A stretch of 64,000 bases of DNA from Aurifilum marmelostoma (taxonomy: Eukaryota; Ascomycota; Sordariomycetes; Diaporthales; Cryphonectriaceae): assembly GCA_027559495.1 (NCBI GenBank), contig JAMXSV010000023.1, positions 992,001-1,056,000 of the forward strand, given 5' to 3'. Positions 10,212 through 21,960 of this stretch are shown in pieces. The notes under the pieces are model-generated. The model was not told the DNA's origin, ran no database searches, and worked only from the letters and a program-made list of their open reading frames with translations. How positions within the stretch are numbered: position 1 is the stretch's first letter; each line of letters opens with the position of its first letter. The translations under genes were made by a program, and so were the position numbers.

Positions 10212-12165
10212 ATGGAAGAGCCTTTAAAATGTCACCGCGCTTGGGTGGGTTGAGAGAAGGGTGACAATAAAATTGTGTGCACCGCGGATCTATAATCTGC
10301 ATTCGTCTTGTTCACGAGGGCAAAAGATATCAATACAAGATTACCTCTCCACTCCTCATATAGAGTCTTAAACAGTCTGCTTTTGGCAGAAAAGTGTGAG
10401 ATAACGTATTCAAGGATGTCTTAAAGTCATGTCTTCAACGAGACTCAGACGACGTGTTACACAAGCTTATCAATACCTGCACCACAAGTGTTCCAAATTC
10501 AGCAGCATCGATAGGATATCTCCGAATAATCTAGATTACTCGCAATTTCAATACGTAAACGTGGGAGGTGGAACCTTGTAGCTGACCTCGGGGTCGTCGA
10601 GTAGGTGGCTTTCGGCGCTTGCAACTTGCAAGTCCTGATTCTTGAAGTGATTACATGTGCTTCGAACAAGGCTTGCTAATTACCACAAATTGCACCAGCA
10701 GCTTAACCCTACAGAACAGTCCAAACGCTCTAAATGAGAAAGAAAGAGCCTCAGTACACTTGACCATAGCAGATCGCCAAGAAGTCCAGATGTTTTTTGC
10801 TCTTGTCCTCGCAATATTGGCCACTGCATACTCTGCCAAGGCTCAAAAACATTAGATTCGATGAGTATTCGAAGCCGGGCGAGATGGAAATGACTAGAAC
10901 AAACTTAAATGTTGTCGCAACATCAACGTGCATCAGCCGCTTACCATACAATAACGGCTTCGTTGTTTCCTCACTCGTCTATAGAAGCAAGTAATAGCAG
11001 TGCTCAGGTACTGACATGGGAACCTTTATGAAATTTATCATTCATCAATCAAAGTAGATTTGCTCTAATTAGCTGTATCCTGCTTCTGCTTAGACTGAAC
11101 GTTGACACAATCCACAGTTTTACAACTTAATAATCATTCTGGTCACATACGAGGCTAAACACCGTATGGCCAGTTTTTCGGCTTTTTCTTGTACACGTCG
11201 GCGTTTTCGCCTTACCCGGTGCAGCCACAATTCAGCCATCATGTGCGCATACTACGACCTTATATTATAGCTACTAACCATTTCAGGCTACTTTCATGTT
11301 TCTACTTGCAACCTATAATAGAATGTATAAGCTTTAAGGCTTCTAGTAAGGCTCATAGCGTAGTGTGATAACTGCGCGAATGATATGAGTATAAACATGT
11401 GCAGTGCGAAAGCAGAGTGGAAGGAAGGCCAGGTGAGGTGATGATCTCTGTCAGTCAATCTCTCAATACGAAGAGGACTGAGGTTCTGGAAGCGAAGGCA
11501 TCGTGAACAAGCACGCGCATGTTTCGACGCGCGGGAGTGGAAGGGATATCCTGTCTCGTGGGGCTAATCGCGCAGGGACGGTCTCCTCGAATAAGCAGAC
11601 TAGGGTGCATGAGTTAAAACGGAAAAATCCCGCCAATAGAGATGGCTCACGATGTGCACCCTTGGAGTCGCATGCCTTTTCCGTCACTGACTGCCGCGGA
11701 GCACTCATGTCTCCACCGACCCTTCTGGACAACATTTTCCAATAGTACCAAACCTCATCGGAGAAGCCCGTGGGCGGATTGGTGGAGCTCGTAATTGTGC
11801 AGCGCAGCAAAAGCTTGGAAAGCTTCGTAGCGCCGGCTGTGGACTGCCGAAGTTGGCGTGTGAGATCATGTGTTCCGGGGTTTGCTGGTGAGCTAAGGCG
11901 TGACGAGGGCACTGTCACGATGGCTGCTGGAATTGCAGCATAGCAACGGTAAATTTCCTTTTCCAGTTATATCATATAAGAATCGGAATAACCCCAGCTA
12001 TTCAATTTGAATGTATGAAGACTCTTCGAACTTCATCACAAGTCACATTGAACACGGCAGGTCGTCAAGCCTTCTATTAAACCTCTCTGCCTAATCCATG
12101 CAATTATCAGCGGTCGAGTTCTTCAAAAATCTATATTATTCTTTGATATAGAATCGACGGTCACC
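10212..12165. other. AT-richer intergenic region
   Basis: Nearly 2 kb with visibly lower GC than the coding blocks, especially 10.3-11.4 kb, and many stops in all frames. A 151-codon minus frame at 11463-11918 has no recognisable motif. TATA-like tracts near 11965-11980 may belong to the GH12 promoter. Confidence 0.45.
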
Positions 12166-13021
12166 ATGAAGTTCGCTGCAAGCCTTCTTCCTTTCATTCT
12201 TGCGGGCGTGGCCACGGCAAAGACCGTCCGGCCCGGCCACAGAGTGAGGGCCGAGCAGTCTGAGAAACCGACCCCATCGCTCAAGGAACGGTCCACCGAG
12301 ACTTGTGATCAGTGGGGTGAGATCGAGACGGGTTCCTACATTGTCTATAACGATCTATGGGGCGAGGCCGAGGCCACCAGCGGCTCGCAGTGCACCACTG
12401 TCAAGAGCGTCACCAATGGCATCATTTCGTGGTCGACGTCCTGGACGTGGGCTGGCGGCTCGTCTGACGTCAAATCGTTTGCCAACGTCGCCCTGGTCTT
12501 CACGCCCGCGGAGTTGTCTGCCATCTCGGATATCCAAGCCGTCTGGGAGTGGAGGTGAGTTTCTATATTTATGACTTTGCCCATCTCGTGGCTGGATGGT
12601 AGTATACTGATAGTATGCTTGTAGCTATACGGGCACGTCCATCGACGCCGATGTGGCCTTTGACACGTTCCTGTCCTCCAGCTGCAGCTCGACAACCGAC
12701 GAGTACGAGATAATGATCTGGCTAGCCGCCCTCGGTGGTGCCGGGCCCATCTCGTCGACCGGCTCCACGATTGCCACGCCGACCATTGCTGGGTACACCT
12801 GGAACTTGTGGTACGGCCTGAATGGCAACACAAAGGTGTACAGCTTTGTAGCCCCCAGCGAGATCACCTCCTTCGATGCCAACCTCATGGCCTTCTTTGA
12901 CTATCTCATCACTTATGAGGGCGTCTCATCCAGCTCGTGCCTCATCGACGTCCAGGCTGGCACTGAGCCCTTCACTGGGTCTTCGGCCACCCTGAGCAGT
13001 AACTACTACGTGACTATCTGA
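12166..13021 (+). CDS. Secreted GH12 endoglucanase/xyloglucanase
   Basis: An extracellular beta-1,4-glucanase that cuts cellulose or xyloglucan. Two exons, 12166-12554 and 12625-13021, flank a 70 bp GT-AG intron that splits the codon for S130; the product is 261 residues. A signal peptide covers about residues 1-18, followed by a short basic pro-like segment to about 43. Family landmarks are YIVYNDLWGEA (58-68), DVAFDTFLSS (139-148), EYEIMIWLAALGGAGP (156-171) with nucleophile E158, and QAGTEPFTG (240-248) with acid/base E244. There is no carbohydrate-binding module, as is usual for fungal GH12. Substrate preference between cellulose and xyloglucan cannot be decided from sequence. Intergenic gaps separate it from its neighbours, so it is an independent unit. 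Confidence 0.93.
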
Positions 13022-15381
13022 AGACATCGTGGCTGTTGCTGCTGGAACTGTATGTCGCCAATTCTATCGGCCAGGATACTTTGATCCTGGAAAATATATC
13101 TACTCAAGTTGGCACACAGTATATAGTTGGTCGAAAAGAAATCATAATGTGTATATCCTCAAGACTCGAACTTTGCATGTGATTGCTACCGGAACATCGG
13201 GATACTGGCAAAGCGTCTAACAACAATGAACTTCTATATTCGATTATGAATCGAACGGTGGGGTAAATAGATGGTGTATTCTGGAGCTGATAGGATAGGT
13301 ATTAGTACTTCACCCGAGGCTGTCACATGTAATAGCAGAAATAGGAATCTGAATTTCGCACGCAGGGTGACTATGCTCTTATGACGATCACTTCCAAGTC
13401 GACATCAGATAATCGAAGCTGATCACGAAAAACCAGGCGACCTCTTGTCGAATATTCTCGGCTTGCGTGTCCATCATATTTTGAGTTCACCCTGGATGTT
13501 TAAGCTTCCTTTGCATTTAAATACAACCATATCTATACCACCGGTGGATATGAGCTTGGTCACCTCTGTTATTGCTCCATAACGATGTTCAATTGCTCCA
13601 TCACGATCGACGAAGATCCAGACCATTCTCGGTTGCTCGAACGAGCGATAGCACTGTTGTAGCCAATACGAATATCCACGCTCCTACCTTTCTACCATCA
13701 CTGCTGAGTAGCGCGTGTTATCTTAATTTACACAGAAACTACGCTCTTTCCTATGTTGGCTTTCATCATCAACCATCGGGTCTCATATGCATAAGGCCGA
13801 CATGACCCGTCAGTACAACCAGAGAATCAACCATCCTGAAATTATGAGTCCTGCACGAAGATGCCCGGATATACAGCATGGCTTGAACAGAGCATGGGAT
13901 CTAGGTAACTATGAAAGTCAAGAATGATGTGGATTTACATACAAAGCGCCCGCCGCCTACTTAGGCACCTAATTCGATACCGGACGCTCTTTGCACGAAT
14001 TACATGCCAACTTGAGCAAACGAAAAGACGGCAATATGCCTTCAAGCACCAAGTATGGTTGAGAATCTATCCAAAATTGGCTCATTCATGGCAATCGCCA
14101 GATACTACTCATCTCGGTCGACGCATCAAGGAGTTCCAAGTGACAAGTTTCCGGCTCGACAACCAGGACGTCGTTCTTCTGTTGGTTCCCATCATATAGT
14201 TGCTACATACACGACCAAAATTAACCTAGAACAGTGAGTACAACTGCCTAGCATCAATAAAGTATCATAACTAGTTGAATAGCGCAAATCTATGTACAAC
14301 GCGAGATGATGGCCCTTCGGGATTCCAACGTCGGTGTTCGGGGAATAAGGCTGTGGATCTCAATGAACCCAAACACAACACAGGGCCCATATTAGAGGTG
14401 AGATCTCACCACAACAGCAGTGTAGTGAAGGCGACAGGAAATAAATCTGAAACATAGGAAATATTCTCCTTCCCTTTTGGTATAGTCTTATCGACTTTTC
14501 ATATGCTACACGTCGCGCTCTACAGCGCGCGCGCACACTTAAGCATAACCAAACCTGAAACTTGGCGCTCATCTTGCTGCAATTGCAATTGGTTGTGATC
14601 TCTAGGGGGACGAAAGGCTAGAGAAAATTCTCCTTGCCTCTGCATCAACACAAGTCCTTGGTTTAGGGGCGAGGGTGGGGGGTTTTGGTGCGTGCCATCT
14701 ACTTTACCCACCACCCAGAACCACAATATCTACCTGGACGCGCACCATCCATGACGGGGGTGTCAGTCATGATATTCTCCCCAGAGCCAGTCGGTTTGAA
14801 GCCTGCTACAGCAATTACCTTCTGCCTGTAGCAACGATCGACCGATCGTCCCTATGTTCTGTAGATCTGGAAGACGTGCCCCTGATCGACAGAGAAGTCC
14901 TGTTGTAATGGGTAGGTCGGCGTGGTCGGAGGTTCAATATGCCTTCAGACCAGGTGACACTCTGTTCTGCTCTCCAGTCATCGGTGAGCGTGTAGCTGAG
15001 CCAGATGACGTGTCGGTCCACATTTGGCGCCGGCATTGAGCCGCGAGGCTGGCACGACATCGTAGCTTGGGAACATGAAGTGAAGGTTGCCAGGAGAGAA
15101 GATGGAGTGCTAGGGGGCTAGAGAGGCTTTGCTCAATGGCAGCGAGGCCGCCCAGAACATGACCTCCTGTAACCAGACGTCCAACCATCGGCATGTGTTG
15201 TGCTTGTTTGCCGACATATGCCCATCTCGAAGCTGAAGAAGGATGAGCATAAATAAGACCACACGACACCTGTCTTGTTATGCATCAACTTTCTAGAAGA
15301 TTTCCTTTCATCTCCAGTCCAATCCTTACCTTCCCTGTCACCTGTCACTGAGGACTCTCGTTTCCTGCCTCCGCCGCAGCC
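13022..15381. other. Intergenic, no supported gene
   Basis: About 2.4 kb between the GH12 gene and the repeat-precursor gene. The first 1.5 kb is AT-richer; many short frames occur but none has a recognisable domain. The right-hand end is the likely promoter and leader of the repeat precursor. Confidence 0.45.
15249..15256 (+). promoter_or_regulatory. TATA-like element upstream of the repeat-precursor gene
   Basis: The sequence ATAAATAA lies about 130 bp before the start codon at 15382, followed by a C/T-rich stretch typical of a fungal initiator region. Position and sequence fit a core promoter; this is inference. Confidence 0.35.
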
Positions 15382-16521
15382 ATGTCTCGCAGTGCACTCC
15401 TTGTAATTGCTGCTCTGGTAGCGCAAGAATGTTCGGCTGCGCCCGTGGTGCTGCCCACCTCGCTTTTCCCCAGCTTTACCGCAACTGGCATCGCTATTCC
15501 GTCTGGGGCTCATCTCGATATCCCCAAGAGGGACGAGCAGTTCCCTCACCTGCCCTTGCCTACCGGTCTTCCTGGCATCCCGCGTGACAACAACAACAAC
15601 AACAACGACAACGACAAGAGGGACGAAGACCTCCCCCCATTCCTCCCTAGCCTTTCGCTCCCGTTCCCTCTTCCCACGGGTGCTGCCAAGGAGGTCAGAG
15701 CCGAGGATAAGCTGCCTCATCTGCCTCTCCCTACTGGGCTGCCTGGTATTCCGCGGAATGAGGAGTTCCCTCACCTCCCTCTGCCAACAGGTCTCCCTGG
15801 AATCCCAAGGGACAATGAGAAGAGAAACGAAAACTTCCCTCACTTGCCTCTGCCCACTGGACTTCCCGGCATTCCGCGCAGAACCAATGACGAGAAGAGG
15901 GGTGAGGACCTCCCACCATTCCTCCCGAGCCTCTCTCTTCCCTTCCCCATTCCAACAGGAGCTGTGAAGGAGGCCAGGGCTGACGACAACCTGCCTCATC
16001 TGCCTCTCCCCACTGGACTGCCTGGTATTCCACGCGATGAGGACTTCCCTCACCTTCCTCTGCCCACTGGGCTGCCCGGCATCCCAAGGGATGTTGAGAA
16101 GAGGAACGAGGACTTTCCCCACCTGCCTCTGCCCACCGGTCTCCCGGGCATCCCACGCAACAACAAGGACGAGAGACAGATCTTCTCAACCTCCATCCCA
16201 TCCTCGATCGCCACCATCTCCGAGCCCACGGGCTCGTCCCTGCTCCCCAAGAGGGAGGTGCCCACCTTCACCGCCCCGACGGGTCCCGTGCCTACCGGTC
16301 CGGCTCCCACTGGACCTGCGCCTTCTGGGCTCCCGCCTTCTGGGCCTCCGCCTCCCGGACCTCCACCTCCTGGCCCTAAGCCTACGGGCCCTGCGCCAAG
16401 CGGCCCCGTGCCCACCGGTCCTGCCCCTACTGGTCCTGTGCCTAGCGGGCTGCCGACGGGTGTGCCTCCAGGGGGAGCTCCTCCCTCGCCTGGCGGAGTG
16501 AACATCCCTGGGAGAGTTTAA
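15382..16521 (+). CDS. Secreted Kex2-processed repeat-peptide precursor (KEP-like), function unknown
   Basis: A single-exon gene of 379 residues. A signal peptide is visible at about 1-20. The 14-residue unit PHLPLPTGLPGIPR occurs seven times without change, at 55-68, 112-125, 130-143, 153-166, 205-218, 223-236 and 246-259. Lys-Arg sites lie at 49-50, 79-80, 147-148, 172-173, 240-241 and 290-291, with Arg-Arg at 166-167; Kex2 in the Golgi would release several acidic, Pro-rich peptides. Residues 74-166 and 167-259 are a 93-residue duplication, each half containing one LPPFLPSLSLPFP block. From 293 on, the tail is a Pro-Thr-Gly/Pro-Ser-Gly run. There is no Cys and no Tyr in the repeats. Ustilago repellents and fungal KEP proteins share this design, but I see no homology to a named one. 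No tailoring enzyme such as a UstYa-like protein was seen nearby. Confidence 0.85.
   Translation: MSRSALLVIAALVAQECSAAPVVLPTSLFPSFTATGIAIPSGAHLDIPKRDEQFPHLPLPTGLPGIPRDNNNNNNDNDKRDEDLPPFLPSLSLPFPLPTGAAKEVRAEDKLPHLPLPTGLPGIPRNEEFPHLPLPTGLPGIPRDNEKRNENFPHLPLPTGLPGIPRRTNDEKRGEDLPPFLPSLSLPFPIPTGAVKEARADDNLPHLPLPTGLPGIPRDEDFPHLPLPTGLPGIPRDVEKRNEDFPHLPLPTGLPGIPRNNKDERQIFSTSIPSSIATISEPTGSSLLPKREVPTFTAPTGPVPTGPAPTGPAPSGLPPSGPPPPGPPPPGPKPTGPAPSGPVPTGPAPTGPVPSGLPTGVPPGGAPPSPGGVNIPGRV
15544..16158 (+). repeat. Tandem coding repeat array (7 x 14-residue unit, 2 x 279 bp block)
   Basis: The seven units and a higher-order duplication (15601-15879 and 15880-16158) fill this stretch. Units differ at synonymous third positions, for instance CAC/CAT for His and GGT/GGG/GGA for Gly, while the encoded 14 residues stay identical. 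The repeat structure also creates a long but spurious open frame on the opposite strand. Confidence 0.9.
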
Positions 16522-17249
16522 GAGAAAGATATGAAGTTTTGAGGCACACGATACAGTTGAGAGGGAATGGCTGGGCGTAGGATGTTGATAGAAACAAGTG
16601 TGAAGAACGGGCGAGCGAGCAGTGGAGGTGGTCCTTCGAGGAGGTAAAGGTGTGAGAGGTCTTTCATGGCCACAGAACCTGGTTTCAGTGAGACAGGCTC
16701 TCTCATACTCACAGACCCCTGGACACATGTATATTTCGACTTCTTTGTTGTAGACTTGAGTCTTGAGACCTTGAGGGGGTGGTTTTCCGTTGGCCTTTTC
16801 TCTTCGATTCTTACCAACCTCTTGACAGCTTTAGTCAGAAACACTCGTGAACAAACAATAGAACCATCTCTTTACATACTATGTATTGCTGATGATTGTG
16901 ATGAAGTCAGCGATTTACATGCAACAGAAGGAAGTGTGTGAACGAACCTGCTCTATTGGATGGCCCGTTGTAGCGAGTGTGCCTATGTCTGAACCACAAG
17001 TAAAGTCAAGCAACGCCACCATCTATCTTTCCAAAAATTGGATGGCGTTCTGAAAAGCACATAGCTCGCCCAAGACCAGAGAAAGAAAAAATGAACTCCC
17101 TGCTGCGCCTAGCTGAGTCTAGCCATGTCCCAAACGCCAGATCAATCCCACTTATCCAGATGAATACACAACCACCGGAGAATTACTGGTCTCTTTCCGC
17201 CGCTTGCGCCTGTGTGGATTTAAACAATGGGAACGTTGTCTACACATCA
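16522..17249. other. 3' intergenic between convergent genes
   Basis: Shared terminator region of the repeat-precursor gene and atg17. No coding frame with family resemblance is seen. Confidence 0.5.
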
Positions 17250-18884
17250 TCACGACCGAGCGGCGCCTTCGGCCCCTTCTTGCCTTTGCATATGCTCTGA
17301 GATCATGTCACCTTCTGGCAAGGCAGTACCCTCACCGACCTGGGCATGGACGACCTCCCATTTGCGCAGAGGACCACTCATTCCTACCCACAAGTCAGTT
17401 GGAATGTAATCGCCTACTTCAGACCGGAAAGTCTCGCGGTCCCTCCAATCTGTCTCGACGAGCTTGTCGACGGCCTCCTTGGCCTTGCGCCAGATGCCCT
17501 GGATCTTAGCCTCGATCGCCCGTCGCCTCTTGACTTCTAGGATGAGGCTGTCGTAAGCATTCGCGTAGCCGTCGTAGAAGTCGCGCAGGCTCTCCATCTC
17601 CTCCAGGCGGGCAAATATGCTGTCCTTCTCGACCTCCCATCGGTTGATGAACTCCACCTCCGCGGCAATGTATCCTTGTAAACGAGAGCCAATGTCGTCC
17701 ATGATGTGGAAGGCCTGCATGACAGCAGTGTGTGCCGATCGAACCTGGTCTGTCTGGTGTTTGAGCAGACTGAAGTCGACCTCGACCTGGTGCATCTCTG
17801 CGTTCAGGTCCAGTACAACCTCGTCCACCTCTGGAGAGTCCTGCATCACGACCTGCACGATCTCGGACTTGGCAGCTGGGTCGAGATCATCGATGTTTGT
17901 CTCCTGCTGATCGATAACTCCTGATATAGATACCGGATCGGCCTCGCCGCTGTCCTCGGCCGCCTTCCGTCGCGCCAGGGCTGCGCCGCCTTCGGTAATG
18001 CGCACAGCAGTAACACACATGTCGAAATGGCGGTTGAGCGAGACCAGGTGTGTAGCCATGGAGTGGGACTGATCCGTAAGCGATCGGAGGAGGTCGTGGA
18101 TAGGCGGTAAATTTGGGCGCTGGCTGGCGGGATCACCTGCTGGCGGACCTGGCGAAGGCGGTGAGGCGGATGACCCAAGAGCTTGCTTGAGGGTTCGTAT
18201 ATCGTTCTCGAAGCGGAGGAGATCACCATCGAAGGAGGTTTGTGTGGCCTACATGGCAAATCATCTGATTTAGCATCGTGATCTTCTCCAACAGATACTG
18301 TGGTGATAGCATAACGAGCCGTTTGCTGGCCGACATACCTGTAGTTCTGCGAGGCTGGCCTTGAGGGCGTTGACGATACCGTCGACCTGTGTCTCGTCGA
18401 CAAAGTCGAGCAAGTTCTTGCGGTCCTCACCCTCAGGCCTGAAGACGGGATCCACGGGCGTGCTCCGCAGCATGTCCATGGTATCCTTCAGCTTGTCGTT
18501 TGCCGTGTCCAGCGTCTTGATCAGACCGCTGAACTCCCTCTTGCTAGCCTTGTATGTCTTATTCATGCTGGCTGTGGCCCTGGCCAGCAGCTTCATCTGC
18601 TCGCCGATGCCCTTTCTGAGGAAGGCGGTATGAGCGCCCAGTATGACTGTCTCCTCGTGGAGCTGGCGTGCGCGGGTGGTCAGATCATTTGCGCGGAGAA
18701 CCAGCCTGACGGAGGCCAGCGAGCGCTTGGCGGCGAGGAGGTGCTCGACGAGGGTCTCGACGGAAACGGAGGCTGCAATGCCATCATCGCCGTGCTCGAG
18801 GGCGGGCTCGTCGCCGCCGGTGTAGGGTGGCTCATCATGGCGAGAGTGCACAGCCGACGAGGCTGGGCTTGATGAGGTCTCCAT
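17250..18884 (-). CDS. atg17: Autophagy-related protein 17 (Atg17) scaffold
   Basis: Atg17 is the elongated scaffold of the Atg1 kinase complex and organises the phagophore assembly site. Two exons, 18884-18339 and 18248-17250, flank a 90 bp GT-AG intron; the product is 514 residues. Family-typical stretches are LVEHLLAAKRSLASV with LVLRANDLTTRARQLHEE near the start, and VDPVFRPEGEDRKNLLDFVDE before the intron. Near the end come FRSEVGDYIPTDLW and GPLRKWEVV. Most of the protein is predicted coiled-coil, as expected. The region around 205-235 is a Pro/Ser-rich insert. It converges on the repeat-precursor gene and is a housekeeping gene lying among accessory ones. Confidence 0.93.
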
Positions 18885-20595
18885 GTCAGTCGCGTGAGGA
18901 GGACAAGGAGCACGAAGGAGGAGGCGGCGGCGACGAACGAGGGATGAAGGAGACTACTCTGGTTTGTTGAAAACGGTGCACGTCACTGAAACCTATCCTG
19001 CCAATGATAGTTACATCTTGTGTGAGTGATGAAGGAGATGACTGAAGCGGGAAATGGCCAAGGCAACTGGAGGAAGAGCTGTTGAAGAGGACTAGATCAA
19101 GGTGCTCTCAGTTGAGCAGTACGATACAACAGTGCGAGCGCCCAAGCGTGTGATGACCGTGATGTCAAGTTAAGCTTTACAACAGGGGCCTCGGCCCGCT
19201 ACACCATTCTACCACGTTCCCCCTGTCGGCCCCTGTAGCCCGCTGCTCTCCCCGTCTAAGTACTTCAGTGGGCTTCTGTGGTACACGCTAAGGCCTTCTC
19301 AAGCGTGACATGGCACTTCGGCGGCGTCTAAGCGTAGCTCTTATAGTATACCTACAACTCTTCTGCTAGTCATCTCGGGGTACGTCCGTACTTTATACTT
19401 TCCAGGTCCGTTCTGTTATTTGGCAGCACACCCGCTCATAACACCCATTCTCCGGCCTGCCAATACTCTCAGTGCCGTCAGTTAACATACTGATTCTGCT
19501 ATAGTTGAGTACGAGAGGCACAAGAACATGAGTAGACTTGAATAACATACATCCCAGTACATGAATCTCAACGTTAAAGAACAAGTACGGTCAAGTTCAA
19601 TCCACAATTCTGCTGACAAAAAGACACGTGAGGGCTTCTGGGTTTACACGTGGGAAGAATCTTTTGGCTGTAATTAACAGACAGGGCCAATATCAGACTC
19701 CTTCACCACACATCGCCTGCCACTTTAGACCCCCAATCACATAAAGAAAAAGGAAGACAAAGCACTGCAATTCTGATTACGAACGTCTCGCTTGTTTATC
19801 TCTTCCGGAACGTATAATTCGGAGTCGAAGCCCCCCAGCTTTCATCATGATTGGTACAAGTCCCTACCATACAAGACCTGCGGGCGTAATCATCTCGCCC
19901 AAACTGTGGTTCTGTCCGTGGCGGGTCATTCAGCGGCGTCGACCTCGGGGCAGAAGGATCTATCCTGTTCTGGCCGGCGGGTTTAGTGTCGGATTTCCTG
20001 CCCCAATGTCCTGAACCAGATGGTCGATCTGGTGGTGGTGGGCCTGATGAAGACATTATGGCTTGGGTTGTGTCTCTTTTGTTCTCTTTTTTCGTTTCTT
20101 AGAGGATGTATTTTTGTACGTCAACGACTCTTCGGAACAAGATTCTGCTGTTTAGCTGCATGGTTGCCAGGACGGGGCGGACTCTCCTGCTCTGAGCTTC
20201 GCTTTATTCCCTCTGCCTTCCCTGCATGAAGAGTATCTGCTGTGATTCGGGCGGGATGGTGATGTTGGGCTGTACGAGGGATGTATCGCTGCTCAAATAC
20301 TGATTCACAATAGGGCCACAATTCAAGCCTGCGTTGATGTGACGCAGACATCGCCGGGGCTATATAACTCTCCATCATATTCTGGTGCAACGGCTGGAGG
20401 TATTGTCCATGTCCAATCTATCGGCTACGATGAATTGCTACGCAGACGAGACTACAGATACTGCCGAGCAGAGGACTGGGCTTTACTTCTGTGGCTATCG
20501 TGAGTGATCGCTTCCATGGCCTTCGCCCCTTTCTTTGGAGAAAAGGGCAGTCATTTGATTTCAAGGCATTGCTTCCCTCAGAGGAACACCCTTCC
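18885..20595. other. Intergenic, no supported gene
   Basis: Upstream region of atg17 and 3' flank of the GH7 gene. No long frame, domain or splice structure is seen. Confidence 0.45.
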
Positions 20596-21960
20596 TCAAA
20601 ACGTCGACCCAATCTCCCCATAGCGTATCTTCTCAAACTTGACCTGCACGCCAGGATAGTATTCCTCAATCAGCGCCGGGTTGCCCTCCGTGGCATTACA
20701 AGGCCCAGCGCTCCCCTCATCCAACCAATTCATGTAACCCCCCGTGTCATCCCAAATACTAAAGATCAGCACCATCCCCCGCCCCAGAGCATCGCCCATC
20801 CCTGCCAGCCCGCCGCGCTCCTGCGTCCAGGATGCCGTCGCGTTGCAGTACGCGTCGTCCATTACGCTGCCCGTAAAGCTGACGTCGCCCGCTTCCGTGG
20901 AAATCACCGCGTTCCTGATCAACCGCCCGTCTTGGCCCCACAGCCGCCGGATCTCGATGAGCGTCCCGTCAGGCGTGCCGTCATCCGTGATGAACTGCGT
21001 AGTAACAGTGAACACGCGCTTCGTGTCGATGGTGTAGTTGGCCTCGGGACCGTAGAAGCCTGTCACGTTATACACGTACGGATTCCACCCGCACCCCCCA
21101 CTCGTCGCACACACCGTCTGCCTGCCCGCACTCGCCATCCGAGGTGCAGAGGTAGACGCCGCTGATGTTGCACGGATGGGGGGTCATGGCTTGTGCCAGG
21201 GCGTTGGACTCGACAAGGTCCATCTCGTTGCAGCAGGAGCCGTGGGTCTCATTTACGTTTGCCTTTTCGCCGTGTGCGAGTAAGTAGGTAGTGATGGCCC
21301 GCATGGAGATGTATCCGTGAATGGGAGAGACAAATGGCTTACCACTCCGTTGATCCATGCCAACCTCGAGCACTGAGCGTCACAATATCCCGTCCCGTAT
21401 GAAGCGCCCGCCGGGTTAAGGGTGCTCCGGCCGCCACCTGCTTCCATCTCGGTCAAGTACAGCGCACCGTTCATGCCACAGACGAGCTTGGAGAGGTCGA
21501 CGTCAAAGCTGATCTCCATGTCGAGCATCTGAAATAATTCATAGTCCTCCTCTCCGACGTCTAGCAGGTACACCCGTGGTCCCACGCTGTCGTACGTGCC
21601 ATTCGACAGCTTGACGAACTGATTCATGATAATTGCATCCCCATCCGTCTGCACTCCGTTGGCGGCATAGTCGATCCCCTCGAGAGCACAATTCTTGGCA
21701 CATGCTTCGGCCGTGGGGCAGAGCGTCGTGTTCAACGCTGCATAGGTCCCACAGCTGATGGTCGTGTCGTTCACATCATGTATATTGCGATAGAATTCGT
21801 CGAGGACAATTGTGGTATCGCGCTGAACACAGCCGCCTTGCTTCGTGCAGCGGTAGGTTGGCAGCTTTGGGTGGACCTCCGGGACCGCTGTACCGATCTG
21901 CTGGGATGCTATCAGAGCTGGTAGTATAGCAGCGACGAGAAGTCGCTCAAATGGTGCCAT
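20596..21960 (-). pseudogene. GH7 endoglucanase-like gene with a one-base frameshift
   Basis: An extracellular cellulase of family GH7. Exon 1 is 21960-21343; after an 80 bp GT-AG intron, exon 2 runs 21262-20596. A signal peptide ends near residue 19 and the mature chain starts at a Gln. Conserved stretches are FDVDLSKLVCGMNGALYL, GYCDAQC, HGSCCNEMDLVESN and, after the break, GWNPY, FYGPEANYTIDT, GRGMVLIFSIWDD and IRYGEIGSTF. The catalytic triad is present as E219, D221, E224, though the usual W-E of EMDIWEAN is V-E here. A run of six C on the plus strand (21094-21099; six G in the gene) shifts the frame just after the V-C-D-E-W-G segment; five would keep one frame of about 427 residues. No CBM1 follows. 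It may be a real mutation or a homopolymer sequencing error, so pseudogene status is provisional. Confidence 0.8.

Noticed and set aside
11463..11918. 151-codon minus-strand frame
   Set aside because: No recognisable domain, signal peptide or intron; lies in AT-richer intergenic DNA.
15133..16122. 329-codon open frame opposite the repeat precursor
   Set aside because: It exists because the repeats on the other strand lack the triplets that would make stops here. It has no signal peptide or domain, and its repeats mirror those of the plus-strand gene.
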